Assembly: GCA_034679345.1 (NCBI GenBank)
Contig: JAXDAY010000013.1
Location: 1-64,000 of the forward strand
Source of the DNA: JAXDAY01 sp034679345
Lineage (GTDB): Bacteria; Eisenbacteria; RBG-16-71-46; CAIMUX01; VGJL01
Direction: 5' to 3'
DNA: 64,000 nucleotides
Positions 54,249 to 64,000 of the stretch are shown here, piece after piece. The position numbers and the translations under genes are program-made. Below the pieces are notes generated by a model that searched no databases, was not told where the DNA came from, and was given only the letters and a program-made list of their open reading frames with translations. Every line of letters begins with the position of its first letter. Positions within the stretch are counted from its first letter, which is position 1.

Positions 54249-54917
54249 ATGGACGCGGCGCTCGCCAATCCGATCTGGACGATTCTCGCGGGACTCGTGA
54301 CGCTCGCGATCTTCTCATTCCTCTATCGTGACAATCCTCTATACAAGATGGCAGAACACATCGCAGTTGGCCTCTCGGTCGGCTTCCTCGTCGTGACCTA
54401 TTACAACAACGTCTTCAGGCCGAAGGTCTGGGACAACGTTCTTCACAACGGCCAGTTCGACTACCTGATCCCCTTCTTCCTGGGAATCATCCTCTTCACG
54501 CGTTTCGTCCCGAAGATCGGCTGGGTGAGCCGTTGGGCGCTCGCCTTCTACATCGGCGGCTTTTCCGGCGTGAGCATCCCCTCCACCCTCGAAGGCCGAG
54601 TCCTGCAGCAGACCGAGGCGACGATCCAGCCTTTGCTCTCGATCGACTCCGCCCGGTCCTGGAGCGCGAACTTCTTCGCAACCGTCGACTCGACCTTCCT
54701 GGTCGTCGGGACTCTCGCCTGCCTGGTCTTCTTCTTCTTCTCGCTGGAGCACAAGGGTGGGATCGGGCGCTTCGCCTACTTCGGCAGGCTCTGCATCATG
54801 GCTGGCTTCGGGGCTTCGTTCGGCTATACGGTGATGGCGCGGGTCTCGCTTCTCATCGGCAGGATCCAGTACCTGACGCGCGACATGGTGGACTCGATCG
54901 GCCGGCTATTCGGCTGA
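54249..54917 (+). CDS. Multi-helix membrane protein (gene 4 of unknown complex)
   Basis: 222 residues with about six to seven hydrophobic helices. There is one longer loop (about 112-140, VLQQTEATIQPLLSIDS) that is probably external. Residues such as Arg and Asp at the ends of helices (FLYRDNPLYKMAEHIAVGLSVG, split only for length) could line a pore. No family is recognised. It ends the four-gene run. The next gene converges from the other strand and overlaps by 12 bp, with no obvious terminator. Confidence 0.7.
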   Translation: MDAALANPIWTILAGLVTLAIFSFLYRDNPLYKMAEHIAVGLSVGFLVVTYYNNVFRPKVWDNVLHNGQFDYLIPFFLGIILFTRFVPKIGWVSRWALAFYIGGFSGVSIPSTLEGRVLQQTEATIQPLLSIDSARSWSANFFATVDSTFLVVGTLACLVFFFFSLEHKGGIGRFAYFGRLCIMAGFGASFGYTVMARVSLLIGRIQYLTRDMVDSIGRLFG

Positions 54918-56393
54918 TGCCTTCCGCGCTCCCCGGCGCGGCCCGGCGCCGCGTCGCCTCCCCCCGGCCGTCGTGAGCTCGTCCGGCGAGATTCCAAGAC
55001 GCTCCATCCGATAACGCAACTGCCCGCGACCCATCATGAGGGCGGAAGCCGCCCCGCTGACGTTCCCGCCAGCTCTCTCAATAGCGTGCAGCAGGATCGC
55101 CCGCTCGATGGCGTCGAAACCCACGCCCTCCGGGATCGCGACCTGCAAGCCCCGTTTGGAGCGCTCGATGCGCACGGCGCGCATCGCGCCCGCCAGCTCC
55201 GGCAGGTCGCCGGGTCGGATCTCGCCGGGACCCGGGCTCAGGAGGGCGACGCGCTCGCAGAGATTCACCAGCTCGCGCGTATTCCCGGGCCAGGAGTGCG
55301 CCTCGAGGAGTTTCAGCGCATCCTCGCCCCAAGCGATCGCGCCCTTTCCGAGACGTCCAGCGAACTGGGCGAGATAGTGCCCCAAGAGGAGCCGGACGTC
55401 CTTGCGGCGCTCGCGCAGGGGCGGGATCCGGACACGAATGACATGGAGGCGATGGAAGAGATCGAGCCGGAAGCGTCCCTCGTTCGATTCCCGTTCGAGG
55501 TCCTTCTGCGTTGCCGCGAGGACGCGCACATCCACCTCCCGCTCCTCGATCCCCCCGACCCGGCGGAACGTCCCCGAATCGAGAAACTTCAGAATCTTCG
55601 CCTGGACCTGGGGATCCGTTTCCGCCACCTCGTCCAGGAAGAAGGTGCCCGAATCGGCGAGCTCCAGGAGGCCAGGCTTGGCGGTCTGGGCATGCGTGAA
55701 GGCGCCGCGCTCGTGTCCGAACAGCTCCGACTCGAGCAGCCCGCCGGGAAGCGAGGCGCAGTTGACCTCGACGAATGGGCCGCCCGCTCGGGGGCTCTCA
55801 CGGTGGATCGCCCTCGCGAAGACGCCCTTCCCGGTGCCCGTCTCCCCCTCGAGGAGAATCACCGTCGAGGGGCTTCCAGCCGCCCGGCGCGCAAGCTCGC
55901 AGGCCCGGAGGAATGCGGGGTCCCTTCCGATCAGATCGTCAAAGGTCGGATGCTCCCTCGATCGGGTCCGCAGGCGCGCGATCTCGGCCTTTCGTGAGCG
56001 CAGAGCCGCGCGAAGGACCCGGCGCACGGCGTCGAGATCGAGCGGGCGCAGGAACCAGTGGCGGACACCGAGGCGCGCCAGCTCGGAGGGAACGGGCGAG
56101 CGCGGATCGCCTGCGATCAGGAAGAGCTGGCTCTCCGGATGCTCCCTCTTGAATGATTCGAGGTCCGCGGCGCGCAGGCACTTCGATCCAAGATCCGCGA
56201 TCAGCCAGTCGGGGTAGATCGACTCCCCGCCGCCGCCGGGGTCGGGGAAGCGTTCGAGGCGCAGGACCTGGGTCCCCGATCCATGCATCGCCCGCGCGAC
56301 CTGCTCGGCGATTCTCGGATCGTCGCTCAGGATCCAAAGACCCGGGAGGTCGGCGTCGCTCGGGCGACCCGCCCCTCCGTCAGTCATCGTCAC
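54906..56393 (-). CDS. Sigma-54-dependent response-regulator-like activator (NtrC type)
   Basis: 495 residues: a receiver-like N-terminal domain (about 18-130, possible phospho-acceptor Asp in DWLIADLGS) precedes the AAA+ domain (about 150-385). That domain has Walker A GETGTGKG, GAFTHA in the sigma-54 contact loop and Walker B-type SGTFFLDEVAE. A Fis-type HTH sits near the C terminus (AIERAGGNVSGAASALMMGRGQLRYRMERLG). The canonical loop is GAFTGA; the His at position 5 is unusual. A basic tail ends the protein. It overlaps grpE by 14 bp at its start and is the last gene of the dnaK operon. No histidine kinase is next to it. Confidence 0.9.
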   Translation of the reverse strand: MTMTDGGAGRPSDADLPGLWILSDDPRIAEQVARAMHGSGTQVLRLERFPDPGGGGESIYPDWLIADLGSKCLRAADLESFKREHPESQLFLIAGDPRSPVPSELARLGVRHWFLRPLDLDAVRRVLRAALRSRKAEIARLRTRSREHPTFDDLIGRDPAFLRACELARRAAGSPSTVILLEGETGTGKGVFARAIHRESPRAGGPFVEVNCASLPGGLLESELFGHERGAFTHAQTAKPGLLELADSGTFFLDEVAETDPQVQAKILKFLDSGTFRRVGGIEEREVDVRVLAATQKDLERESNEGRFRLDLFHRLHVIRVRIPPLRERRKDVRLLLGHYLAQFAGRLGKGAIAWGEDALKLLEAHSWPGNTRELVNLCERVALLSPGPGEIRPGDLPELAGAMRAVRIERSKRGLQVAIPEGVGFDAIERAILLHAIERAGGNVSGAASALMMGRGQLRYRMERLGISPDELTTAGGRRRGAGPRRGARKASAE

Positions 56394-57003
56394 CCGCCGG
56401 TCCTCGCGAGACGCACACGCGCGCAGGGCGCAACAGAATGCCCCGGAAGAGGTATCCCGGCTGCAGGGTCTCCACGATGTCGCCTTCGGGGTACTCGTCG
56501 GAGTTTGCGGAGGCGAACGCCTCGTGGATCTCCGGATTGAATCGCGTGCCCGCTTCCGTCATCTGGCGTTCCAGCCCCGCCGCCTGCAGAATCTCCTCGA
56601 GGCGAGAGCAGACGAGGTGCAGGCCCTCCGCCTCTTTCGAGATCGTCTGCATGTCGAGGTGGGACCGAGCCCGATCGAGGTCGTCGAGGACAGGCACGAG
56701 ACTGGAAACCAGATCTCCCTTCGCGCGAATCTCCCATTCCGCGCGCTCCCTCATCGTCCGGCGTCTGTAGTTCGCGAACTCCGCCGAGAGACGCTGGAGC
56801 TGCTCGAGGTATTCCTCCGCGGGAGCGAGCTCGCGCTCCGTCACGGACTCGACTCCCGGCTCCTCCGTCGGGGGCGCCTCGTCTTCCGCGGAGCGCACTT
56901 GCACGGGCTCCTCGACGGGGTCCGCGTGACTCCGGGGATCAGGCGCCGATTCCCGCATCGTCAGGGCCTGCTTCCGCCGCCTCTTCTTCTGCCTTCGGCT
57001 CAT
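56380..57003 (-). CDS. grpE: Nucleotide exchange factor GrpE
   Basis: Releases ADP from DnaK. The 207 residues show the long N-terminal helix (LEQLQRLSAEFANYRRRTMRERAEWEIR) and the C-terminal beta domain with FNPEIHEAFASANSDEYPEGDIVETLQPGYLFRGILLRPARV, both split only for length. The first 60 residues are acidic and poorly ordered after a basic start. A second ATG at 56958 would shorten the overlap with the DUF1844 gene from 65 to 20 bp, but neither start has a strong ribosome site. The C-terminal end overlaps the sigma-54 activator gene. Confidence 0.9.
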   Translation of the reverse strand: MSRRQKKRRRKQALTMRESAPDPRSHADPVEEPVQVRSAEDEAPPTEEPGVESVTERELAPAEEYLEQLQRLSAEFANYRRRTMRERAEWEIRAKGDLVSSLVPVLDDLDRARSHLDMQTISKEAEGLHLVCSRLEEILQAAGLERQMTEAGTRFNPEIHEAFASANSDEYPEGDIVETLQPGYLFRGILLRPARVCVSRGPAGDDD

Positions 57004-57286
57004 CGGAGGATTCGCCTCGCTTGGTCTCGTCGAGATAGGTCAGGCGGAGCGTCGTCAGCGCCTGCTGGAGAAGCTTCCCCTCCTCGCTGGTCAGATTCCC
57101 ACGGGTCTTCTCCTCGAACATCCCGAGGATGTCGATCGTGAAGCGGGCTGCATCGAGATTCCGATCCGCCTCGCCCGTGTCAGGGCGAACGATCTTGCCC
57201 ATGTACATCATGGCGGCCATCTGCTGCTGCATCACGAAGTGCAGGAACAGCTCGTTCGCTTGGATCTCGTCGCCTGCCATCGCCAT
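56939..57286 (-). CDS. DUF1844 protein
   Basis: 115 residues, mostly helical, with the family start ELFLHFVMQQQMAAMMYMGK and LDAARFTIDILGMFEEKTRGNLTSEEGKLL. The C-terminal tail is acidic and Ala-rich. Function is unknown. It sits between dnaK and grpE with a gap of 6 bp to dnaK, so it is made with the chaperone system. ATG at 57286 has AGGACGGG just upstream; a second ATG lies at 57280. Confidence 0.85.
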   Translation of the reverse strand: MAMAGDEIQANELFLHFVMQQQMAAMMYMGKIVRPDTGEADRNLDAARFTIDILGMFEEKTRGNLTSEEGKLLQQALTTLRLTYLDETKRGESSDEPKAEEEAAEAGPDDAGIGA

Positions 57287-57292
57287 CCCGTC

Positions 57293-59206
57293 CTAGCTCT
57301 TCTTGTCTTCGTCCACGACTTCGAAGTCGGCATCGACCGGTCCCCCCGAGCCGGGCGCGCCCCCCCCCGACGGGGGCGGGGGCTCGCCGGTCTGCGAGGG
57401 CCCGCCCGCCTGCTTGTACATCTCGGCGGCGAGCGCATGGAGCTCCTTCTGAAGGCTTTCCGCAGCCGAGCGGATCGGTCCGGGCGTCTCGGATGACAGG
57501 GATACCCTCACAGTGGCGACGGCGGCCTCGATCCGGGCGCGCGTGGCCGGATCGACCTTATCGCCCCACTCCTTGAGATTCTTCTCCGTCTCGTAGGCGA
57601 GGTTCTCCGACTGATTGCGCGCATCGATCAGCTCGCGCCGGCTCTTGTCCTCGGCCGCATGCGACTCGGCGTCCTGGACCATCTTCTTGATCTCGGATTC
57701 GGTGAGCCCGCTGCCGGCCTCGATGCGGATCGATTGCTCCCGGTTGGTCGCTTTGTCCTTGGCCGAAACCTTGAGGATCCCATTGGCGTCGATGTCGAAG
57801 GTCACCTCGATCTGCGGCAAGCCGCGAGGCGCGGGAGGAATCCCGGTCAGCTGGAACTTGCCGAGGCTCTTGTTGTCGACCGCCATCTCGCGCTCGCCTT
57901 GCAGAACGTGGATCTCCACGAGAGTCTGGTTGTCCCCGGCGGTGGAAAAGATCTGGCTCTTGCGCGTCGGAATGGTCGTGTTCCTCTCGATGAGCCTCGT
58001 GCAGACTCCTCCAAGCGTCTCGATCCCGAGCGAGAGCGGCGTCACATCGAGCAGCAGGACGTCCTTCACCTCCCCGGCAAGGACTGCCCCCTGAATGGCC
58101 GCGCCCACGGCGACGACCTCGTCGGGATTCACACCCTTGTGGGGTTCGCGATTGAAGAGCTGGCGCACCGTCTCCTGCACCTTGGGAATGCGCGTGGAGC
58201 CGCCCACGAGGATCACCTCGTCGATCTCCGATGCGGTGAGCCCCGCGTCCTTGAGGGCCTGGCGGCAGGGCCCCACCGTGCGCTCGATCAGATCGCCGAT
58301 CAGCTGCTCGAGCTTCGATCGCGTCATCGTCGACGTCAGGTGCTTCGGCCCAGTTTGGTCGGCGGTGATGAATGGGAGGTTGATCTCCGTCTGCTGCGAG
58401 GAGGAGAGCTCGATCTTCGCCTTCTCAGCCGCTTCCTTCAGCCGCTGCAGGGCCATCGGATCCTTGCGGAGATCGATGCCGTTCTCGCGCTTGAAGTCAT
58501 CGGCCAGCATGTCGATGATCCGCTGATCAAGATCGTCTCCGCCCAGATGCGTGTCGCCGTTGGTCGACTTGACCTCGAAGACCCCATCACCCAGCTCGAG
58601 AATCGAGATGTCGAATGTCCCGCCGCCAAGGTCGTAGACGGCGATCTTCTGATCCTTCTTCGCCTTGTCGAGCCCGTAGGCGAGGGCGGCCGCGGTCGGC
58701 TCGTTGATGATCCGCTTTACCTCGAGCCCGGCGATACGGCCCGCGTCCTTCGTCGCCTGACGCTGCGAGTCATTGAAGTAGGCCGGTACGGTGATGACCG
58801 CCTCGGTCACCTTCACGCCGAGGTAGTCCTCCGCCGTCTGCTTCATCTTCTGCAAGACCATCGCGGAGATCTCGGGAGGCGAATAGACGCGATCGCCGAT
58901 CTTCACGCGGGCGACGTCGTTGTCGCCGCGAATCACCTCGTAGGGCACCTCGCCGATCTCGGTACTCACCTCGTCGTACTTGCGGCCCATGAACCGCTTG
59001 ATCGAGTAGATCGTCTGGGTGGGATTGGTCACCGCCTGCCTCCGGGCGGCGGCGCCAACGATCTTCTCCCCGTCCTTCTTGAAGGCGACGACAGAAGGCG
59101 TGGTGCGGCCTCCCTCGGAGTTGGGGATGACGACCGGCTCATTCCCCTCCATCACGGCCACACAGGAATTGGTGGTCCCGAGGTCGATCCCGATGATCTT
59201 GCCCAT
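57293..59206 (-). CDS. dnaK: Chaperone protein DnaK (Hsp70)
   Basis: 637 residues with complete Hsp70 signatures: GIDLGTTNSCVAV, VPAYFNDSQRQATKDAGRIAG, IAVYDLGGGTFDISIL and LVGGSTRIPKVQ. The substrate-binding beta domain, a helical lid and a C-terminal Gly/Pro-rich tail ending DADFEVVDEDKK follow. ATG at 59206 is preferred to 59212 because the AAAGGAG ribosome site abuts the latter. dnaJ is not in the window. The order dnaK-DUF1844-grpE-activator differs from the usual hrcA-grpE-dnaK-dnaJ. Confidence 0.97.
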   Translation of the reverse strand: MGKIIGIDLGTTNSCVAVMEGNEPVVIPNSEGGRTTPSVVAFKKDGEKIVGAAARRQAVTNPTQTIYSIKRFMGRKYDEVSTEIGEVPYEVIRGDNDVARVKIGDRVYSPPEISAMVLQKMKQTAEDYLGVKVTEAVITVPAYFNDSQRQATKDAGRIAGLEVKRIINEPTAAALAYGLDKAKKDQKIAVYDLGGGTFDISILELGDGVFEVKSTNGDTHLGGDDLDQRIIDMLADDFKRENGIDLRKDPMALQRLKEAAEKAKIELSSSQQTEINLPFITADQTGPKHLTSTMTRSKLEQLIGDLIERTVGPCRQALKDAGLTASEIDEVILVGGSTRIPKVQETVRQLFNREPHKGVNPDEVVAVGAAIQGAVLAGEVKDVLLLDVTPLSLGIETLGGVCTRLIERNTTIPTRKSQIFSTAGDNQTLVEIHVLQGEREMAVDNKSLGKFQLTGIPPAPRGLPQIEVTFDIDANGILKVSAKDKATNREQSIRIEAGSGLTESEIKKMVQDAESHAAEDKSRRELIDARNQSENLAYETEKNLKEWGDKVDPATRARIEAAVATVRVSLSSETPGPIRSAAESLQKELHALAAEMYKQAGGPSQTGEPPPPSGGGAPGSGGPVDADFEVVDEDKKS

Positions 59207-59345
59207 CTTCATCTCCTTTTTTGGGCCGGCGCTCCCGCACCGTCGCCCGCTGGATTTCGATTGGAAGTTAAGCCAGGAGTGGTTGGAGCAAGAAGCGAGC
59301 CAACCCTACGCCCCGCAGATGAGACGGTCGACCATGTAATATATT

Positions 59346-59363
59346 GCTATTCAATAAGATAGC
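59346..59363 (-). promoter_or_regulatory. AT-rich inverted repeat upstream of dnaK
   Basis: GCTAT-N8-ATAGC inside an A/T-rich island about 140 bp upstream of the dnaK start. It may be part of the promoter or an operator. It is not the CIRCE element (TTAGCACTC-N9-GAGTGCTAA), which I could not find. No clean -35/-10 pair is seen. Confidence 0.3.
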
Positions 59364-59391
59364 TAGTGGCATCTCTATCGCGCAGACTACC

Positions 59392-59426
59392 GGGTGGCTC
59401 TGTTCCTCATCTGAACAGAGCCACCC
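59392..59426 (-). terminator. 14-bp perfect hairpin after the second sigma-54 activator gene
   Basis: GGGTGGCTCTGTTC (59392-59405) pairs perfectly with GAACAGAGCCACCC (59413-59426) around a 7-nt loop, 3 bp past the stop of the activator. No T run follows on the minus strand. It separates the lysS operon from the dnaK operon. Confidence 0.6.
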
Positions 59427-59429
59427 GTT

Positions 59430-60412
59430 TCATTCTGTAACCGAGCGGATGCCGTAGCGGCGCATCTTCCTCCACAGAGTCGTGCGGGAGATTCCGAGGC
59501 TCTTGGCCGCGTTCGTGAGGCTCCCCTGCTCCCGCCGGATCGCGCGGCGGATGTAGCGCTCCTCCACCTCCTCCAGAGCCAACCCGTCGGGGATCGTCTC
59601 GTCGCCGCCTTCCTCGAGCCGGGGCAAGCCCCGCTCGATGATCTCCGGGGGAAGATCTCGGGGCGCGATCAACGGCCCCTCGCTGACGATCACGGCACGC
59701 TCGATGGCGTTCTCCAGCTCGCGCACATTTCCGGGCCATTCGTAGTTGACCAGGTAGCCCCAGATCGTGTCGCTGAAGCCGCCTACCGTTCGCTCATAGC
59801 GCTCGGCCAGGTTCTTCAGGAAGAACCGCGCGAGGAAGGGGATGTCCTCCTTGCGCTCCCGCAGGGGAGGCATGTGGATTCGGAAGACATTGAGGCGGTA
59901 GAAGAGGTCCTCGCGGAACCTGCCCGAGCGGATCGAGTCGCGGAGGTCCTGGTTTGTGGCGGCGATGACCCGCACGTCGACCTGCTGGGTGAAGTCGGCC
60001 CCAACGGGACGGATCTCCCGCTCTTGCAGGACTCGAAGGAGTCTCACCTGGAGGGAGGGAGGCATCTCGCCCACCTCATCGAGGAAGATCGTTCCCGTGT
60101 CGGCCAGCTCGAAGAGGCCCCGCTTGCGCTCCCGCGCGTCGGTGAAGGCTCCCCGGACGTGGCCGAAGAGCTCGCTCTCGATCAAGGTTTCGGGGATCGC
60201 GCCCGCGTTGACCGCGACAAAGGGCCTACCGGCGCGCTTGCTCTGCAGGTGGATGAAGCGGGCGATCTTCTCCTTCCCCGTGCCGCTCTCCCCCGTGATG
60301 AGGACCGTGCTCTCAGTGGGGCCGATCTTCTCCACGAGGTGAAGGATCCTCTTCATCACATCGGAGACTCCGACGATCTGCTCGCTCTGGGAGGCGCGGC
60401 CGCGGGGCGTGG

Positions 60413-60416
<4 letters not shown>
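59430..60416 (-). CDS. Sigma-54-dependent activator without receiver domain (PspF-like)
   Basis: 328 residues: an AAA+ domain (about 10-245) with Walker A GESGTGKE, loop GAFTDA (canonical GAFTGA) and DTGTIFLDEVGEMP. Then a linker and a Fis-type HTH at the C terminus (LTNAAKSLGISRTTLWRKMRRYG). There is no N-terminal sensor domain, so activity must be controlled by a partner or by amount. The GTG start at 60416 overlaps the lysS stop (GTGA) and has GGAGGAG at 9 nt. Coupling to lysS is unusual. Confidence 0.9.
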
Positions 60417-61960
<1,544 letters not shown>

Positions 61961-61991
61961 GGTCCGGGCCGCGGCTGAATCGCAGGCTAGT

Positions 61992-62870
61992 CTAGGTCCC
62001 GATCGAGGGGCGATCAAGTCGCGCCCCCGGGGCGGTCGCGCCGCCGAGACGCGCGATTCCTGTGACGCAGACGGCGCGGAGAGGACAGCGGTCGCAGTCG
62101 GCAGCGGTCAAATCAGGCGGGCAGCCGCCTCGGATCCCCAGGTGGCAAAGGGGAAAGTCGTATCGGATGGGATCGGCTGGATCCAGGATCCGGAGGGAGG
62201 ATGTGACTTCCTCGACCATGCGCCAGTCGGCGGTTCGCCGCGAGGTGAATCCCAGACGTCGGCTGATCCGCACGAGGTGCGCGTCCAGCGGAATCCGGAG
62301 CACGGCAGGGGAGACGAGATCGTTCCATGGTCCCGGATCGGGATCCCCGTCGGCGCGCCGGACCATCCAGCGCAGGTAGAGATTCCATCTCTTGCAGGCC
62401 CCTCCGCGGGACGGATCGGCGAGAAGGAATCGGAGCCCCGGCCCGCCCGGGCCGGCCGCGGAGGAGATCTCGTGGGCGAAGCCCGCAAGCCCGCCGCGGA
62501 GATCGCCGCTCGCCGCGTCTAGATGGGAACGAAACGCGCCACCCAGCCGGCCATGCCTCAGGAGAAGCGAGCGCACTCCGCGCAGGAGAGCGGAAAGATC
62601 GCGGGTGCGGTGGAAGCGGTAGGCCATGGAGGGAAGTCGCGGAAGGCGGTTGCGGAGGGTCGCGGCGGGATGCGGCCCGAGACAGGAGAGGACCCGCCGC
62701 GTGTGGGCGAGGAGCAGATCGACCCGTCCATAGGCGAGGACCGCCGCGATCAGGCCGGCCACCTCCTGGTCGAGTGGATCGGAGAAGGCGATCACGCCGG
62801 CCAGGGGATCGGATTCGACGAACCTCTCGCTGGCTGCGCGCTCGCGCAGCCGTTCCAGGGCGCGGCGCAT
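61992..62870 (-). CDS. TIGR02757-family protein (HhH-GPD/endonuclease III-like)
   Basis: 292 residues. Characteristic phrases are SDPLDQEVAGLIAAVLAYGRV near the start, FLLADPSRGGACKRWNLYLRWMVRR in the middle and PLDAHLVRISRRLG later. The C-terminal Cys loop CHLGIRGGCPPDLTAADCDRCPLRAVC has four to five Cys, like the iron-sulfur loop of endonuclease III relatives. Activity is not established for this family as far as I know. ATG at 62870 fits best; the frame continues to 62942. It lies 31 bp upstream of lysS and may share its transcript. Confidence 0.8.
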   Translation of the reverse strand: MRRALERLRERAASERFVESDPLAGVIAFSDPLDQEVAGLIAAVLAYGRVDLLLAHTRRVLSCLGPHPAATLRNRLPRLPSMAYRFHRTRDLSALLRGVRSLLLRHGRLGGAFRSHLDAASGDLRGGLAGFAHEISSAAGPGGPGLRFLLADPSRGGACKRWNLYLRWMVRRADGDPDPGPWNDLVSPAVLRIPLDAHLVRISRRLGFTSRRTADWRMVEEVTSSLRILDPADPIRYDFPLCHLGIRGGCPPDLTAADCDRCPLRAVCVTGIARLGGATAPGARLDRPSIGT

Positions 62871-62919
62871 CCGCCCGACCGTTGCGCGATCGCGACGTCT
62901 GCGCGTACGATCCGCTGCA

Positions 62920-63612
62920 ATGGAAGAGCAGCTCCCGACCATGGCCGCCCGCTACGCCGCCGTTCGCGCGGCGATGACGGCAGCCGCGCGGCGAATCGGA
63001 CGCGACCCGGACGAGATCGTCCTGATCTGCGTCAGCAAGACGATTCCCGAAGAGACGGTGCGCGAAGCCCATGCCCTCGGTATCGCCGACTTCGGAGAGA
63101 ACCGGGTGCAGGAGCTTCTCTCGAAGTCCGCGTCGTTGCTCGAGCTCCCGCTGCGCTGGCATCTCATCGGACATCTCCAGACCAACAAGGTTCGCGCGGT
63201 GCTGCCGCGCGTGGCGATGATCCACTCGCTCGATTCGATCCGCCTCGCCGAGACGATCCAGTCGCACGCCGAAGCCGGGCGGAGGATCGATCTCCTCCTG
63301 CAGGTCAACACCTCCGGCGAGGCGACGAAGTTCGGCACATCTCCGGATGCGGCGCCCGAGTTGGCCGCAGCGGTCAGCGCTCTTCCCGCGCTTCGACTTC
63401 GCGGGCTGATGACGCTCGGCCCACTCACGGACGATCGAGAAGCGATCCGGCGATCATTTCGCCTCCTGCGGGAGCTTCGCGACGCGATTCGTGGCTCCCT
63501 CCCCGAAGTCGAGCTGCTCTCGATGGGGATGTCGGGCGACTATGAAATCGCCATCGAGGAGGGAGCCACCCACATCCGCGTCGGGACCGCCATCTTCGGT
63601 CCACGCGCATGA
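62920..63612 (+). CDS. PLP-homeostasis protein (YggS/PLPBP family)
   Basis: Single-domain alpha/beta-barrel protein binding pyridoxal phosphate without known catalysis, needed for vitamin B6 and amino-acid balance. The 230 residues have Lys40 in ICVSKTIP (Schiff base), FGENRVQE, WHLIGHLQTNKV and LSMGMSGDYEIAIEEGATHIRVGTAIFG, the last given as MGMSGDYEIAI and RVGTAIFG. The ATG lies 49 bp from the divergent TIGR02757 gene. Often found with proC or yggT, which are absent here. Confidence 0.94.
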   Translation: MEEQLPTMAARYAAVRAAMTAAARRIGRDPDEIVLICVSKTIPEETVREAHALGIADFGENRVQELLSKSASLLELPLRWHLIGHLQTNKVRAVLPRVAMIHSLDSIRLAETIQSHAEAGRRIDLLLQVNTSGEATKFGTSPDAAPELAAAVSALPALRLRGLMTLGPLTDDREAIRRSFRLLRELRDAIRGSLPEVELLSMGMSGDYEIAIEEGATHIRVGTAIFGPRA

Positions 63613-63630
63613 CGGGCCCGCGACGCCGCC

Positions 63631-64000
63631 CTAGGTTTCCCTGAGCAGCGCATCGACCGCCTGGGCGATCGATTCCTTCGGCCCCGCGCCGACCATGCTC
63701 GCCGCGATCCTCCCGGATCGATCGATGAGGAAGAAAGTCGGGATCCCCTGCACGCCCCCGAACTGCTCGGCCGAGCGCCCCTGGGGATCGAGAAGGATCG
63801 TGTAGTTGATTCCCATCTGCCGGACGAAGGGCTCGACGATCGGCGCGCCGCCCTGGTCAAGGGAGATGCCCACGATCGCGAGGCGCTCCTCCCCGATCGT
63901 CTGACGCAGCTCGATCATATGAGGAATCGTCATCCGGCATGGGCCGCACCAGGTCGCCCAGAAGTCGACGAGGACGACCTTCCCCTTCTGATCGGCGAGG
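63631..64000 (-). CDS. TlpA-like thioredoxin-fold protein, C-terminal part (continues beyond window)
   Basis: About 123 residues are visible, reading from the window edge: KGKVVLVDFWATWCGPCRMT with the CGPC active site, then IVGISLDQG, GINYTILLDPQG and the cis-Pro segment GVQGIPTFFLIDRSG. This is the TlpA/ResA branch, usually membrane-anchored or periplasmic and reducing cytochrome c maturation partners. The N-terminal part with any signal or anchor lies outside the window. Convergent with the YggS gene (18-bp gap). Confidence 0.9.
   Translation of the reverse strand, partial: LADQKGKVVLVDFWATWCGPCRMTIPHMIELRQTIGEERLAIVGISLDQGGAPIVEPFVRQMGINYTILLDPQGRSAEQFGGVQGIPTFFLIDRSGRIAASMVGAGPKESIAQAVDALLRET

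Noticed and set aside
59213..59345. CIRCE element or sigma-32-type promoter before dnaK
   Set aside because: Neither TTAGCACTC/GAGTGCTAA nor a clear alternative-sigma promoter could be found.

Overview
The window is a high-GC (roughly two-thirds G+C by eye) bacterial chromosome segment from an organism with an outer membrane. The best-supported guess at lineage is the FCB group, perhaps a Candidatus Eisenbacteria-like organism. This rests on large secreted peptidases that end in FlgD/T9SS-like C-terminal repeats with the phrase NPFNP, a DUF3078 barrel, GT-C membrane glycosyltransferases, sigma-54 regulators and a dnaK-DUF1844-grpE order. No species can be named from sequence reading alone. 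I see no phage, transposon, integrase or CRISPR array.

Layout. 1-1.4 kb: the 5' two-thirds of a minus-strand 16S rRNA gene with tandem rrn promoters. 1.4-12.9 kb: housekeeping genes (class A PBP, deoA-cdd, mazG, an agmatinase with two HTH-cupin regulators, a 3D-domain protein, rsgA, an RluA-type pseudouridine synthase, a GT-C/TPR protein). 13-18.5 kb: a minus-strand dapE-dapC-dapD set, each pair overlapping by 4 bp, followed by a Lon-like protease. 18.6-22.1 kb: a small M14 peptidase, a GT-C enzyme and a TolB-like beta-propeller. 22.3-35.7 kb: three very large secreted peptidases (one C25 gingipain-like, two M14 carboxypeptidase-T-like) that share C-terminal modules, around tRNA-Trp and a tandem GlgC-type pair.

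35.7-47.8 kb: a membrane protein, an alkyltransferase-like protein, a DUF3078 barrel, a three-gene iron-sulfur/HMA-like set, a zinc-finger-like protein coupled to a TPR-CHAT protease, tRNA-Asp, and a cell-wall set (nagZ, SpoIID/LytB, a small outer-membrane protein). 48-51.5 kb: a ferrous-iron operon (fur, feoB, an 8-Cys mini-protein, a DtxR-FeoA fusion) with a promoter and a Fur-box-like site. 51.6-54.9 kb: a tightly packed four-gene membrane operon of unknown function (DUF6754 type), my best candidate for an undescribed system. 54.9-64 kb: dnaK-DUF1844-grpE-sigma-54 regulator, lysS-sigma-54 regulator, a TIGR02757 protein, a YggS/PLPBP protein and the 3' part of a TlpA-like thioredoxin.

Most operons here are coupled by ATGA or GTGA overlaps, which settled many of the start choices. 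Nearly all large unlisted open frames are antisense or out-of-frame shadows caused by the high GC content.
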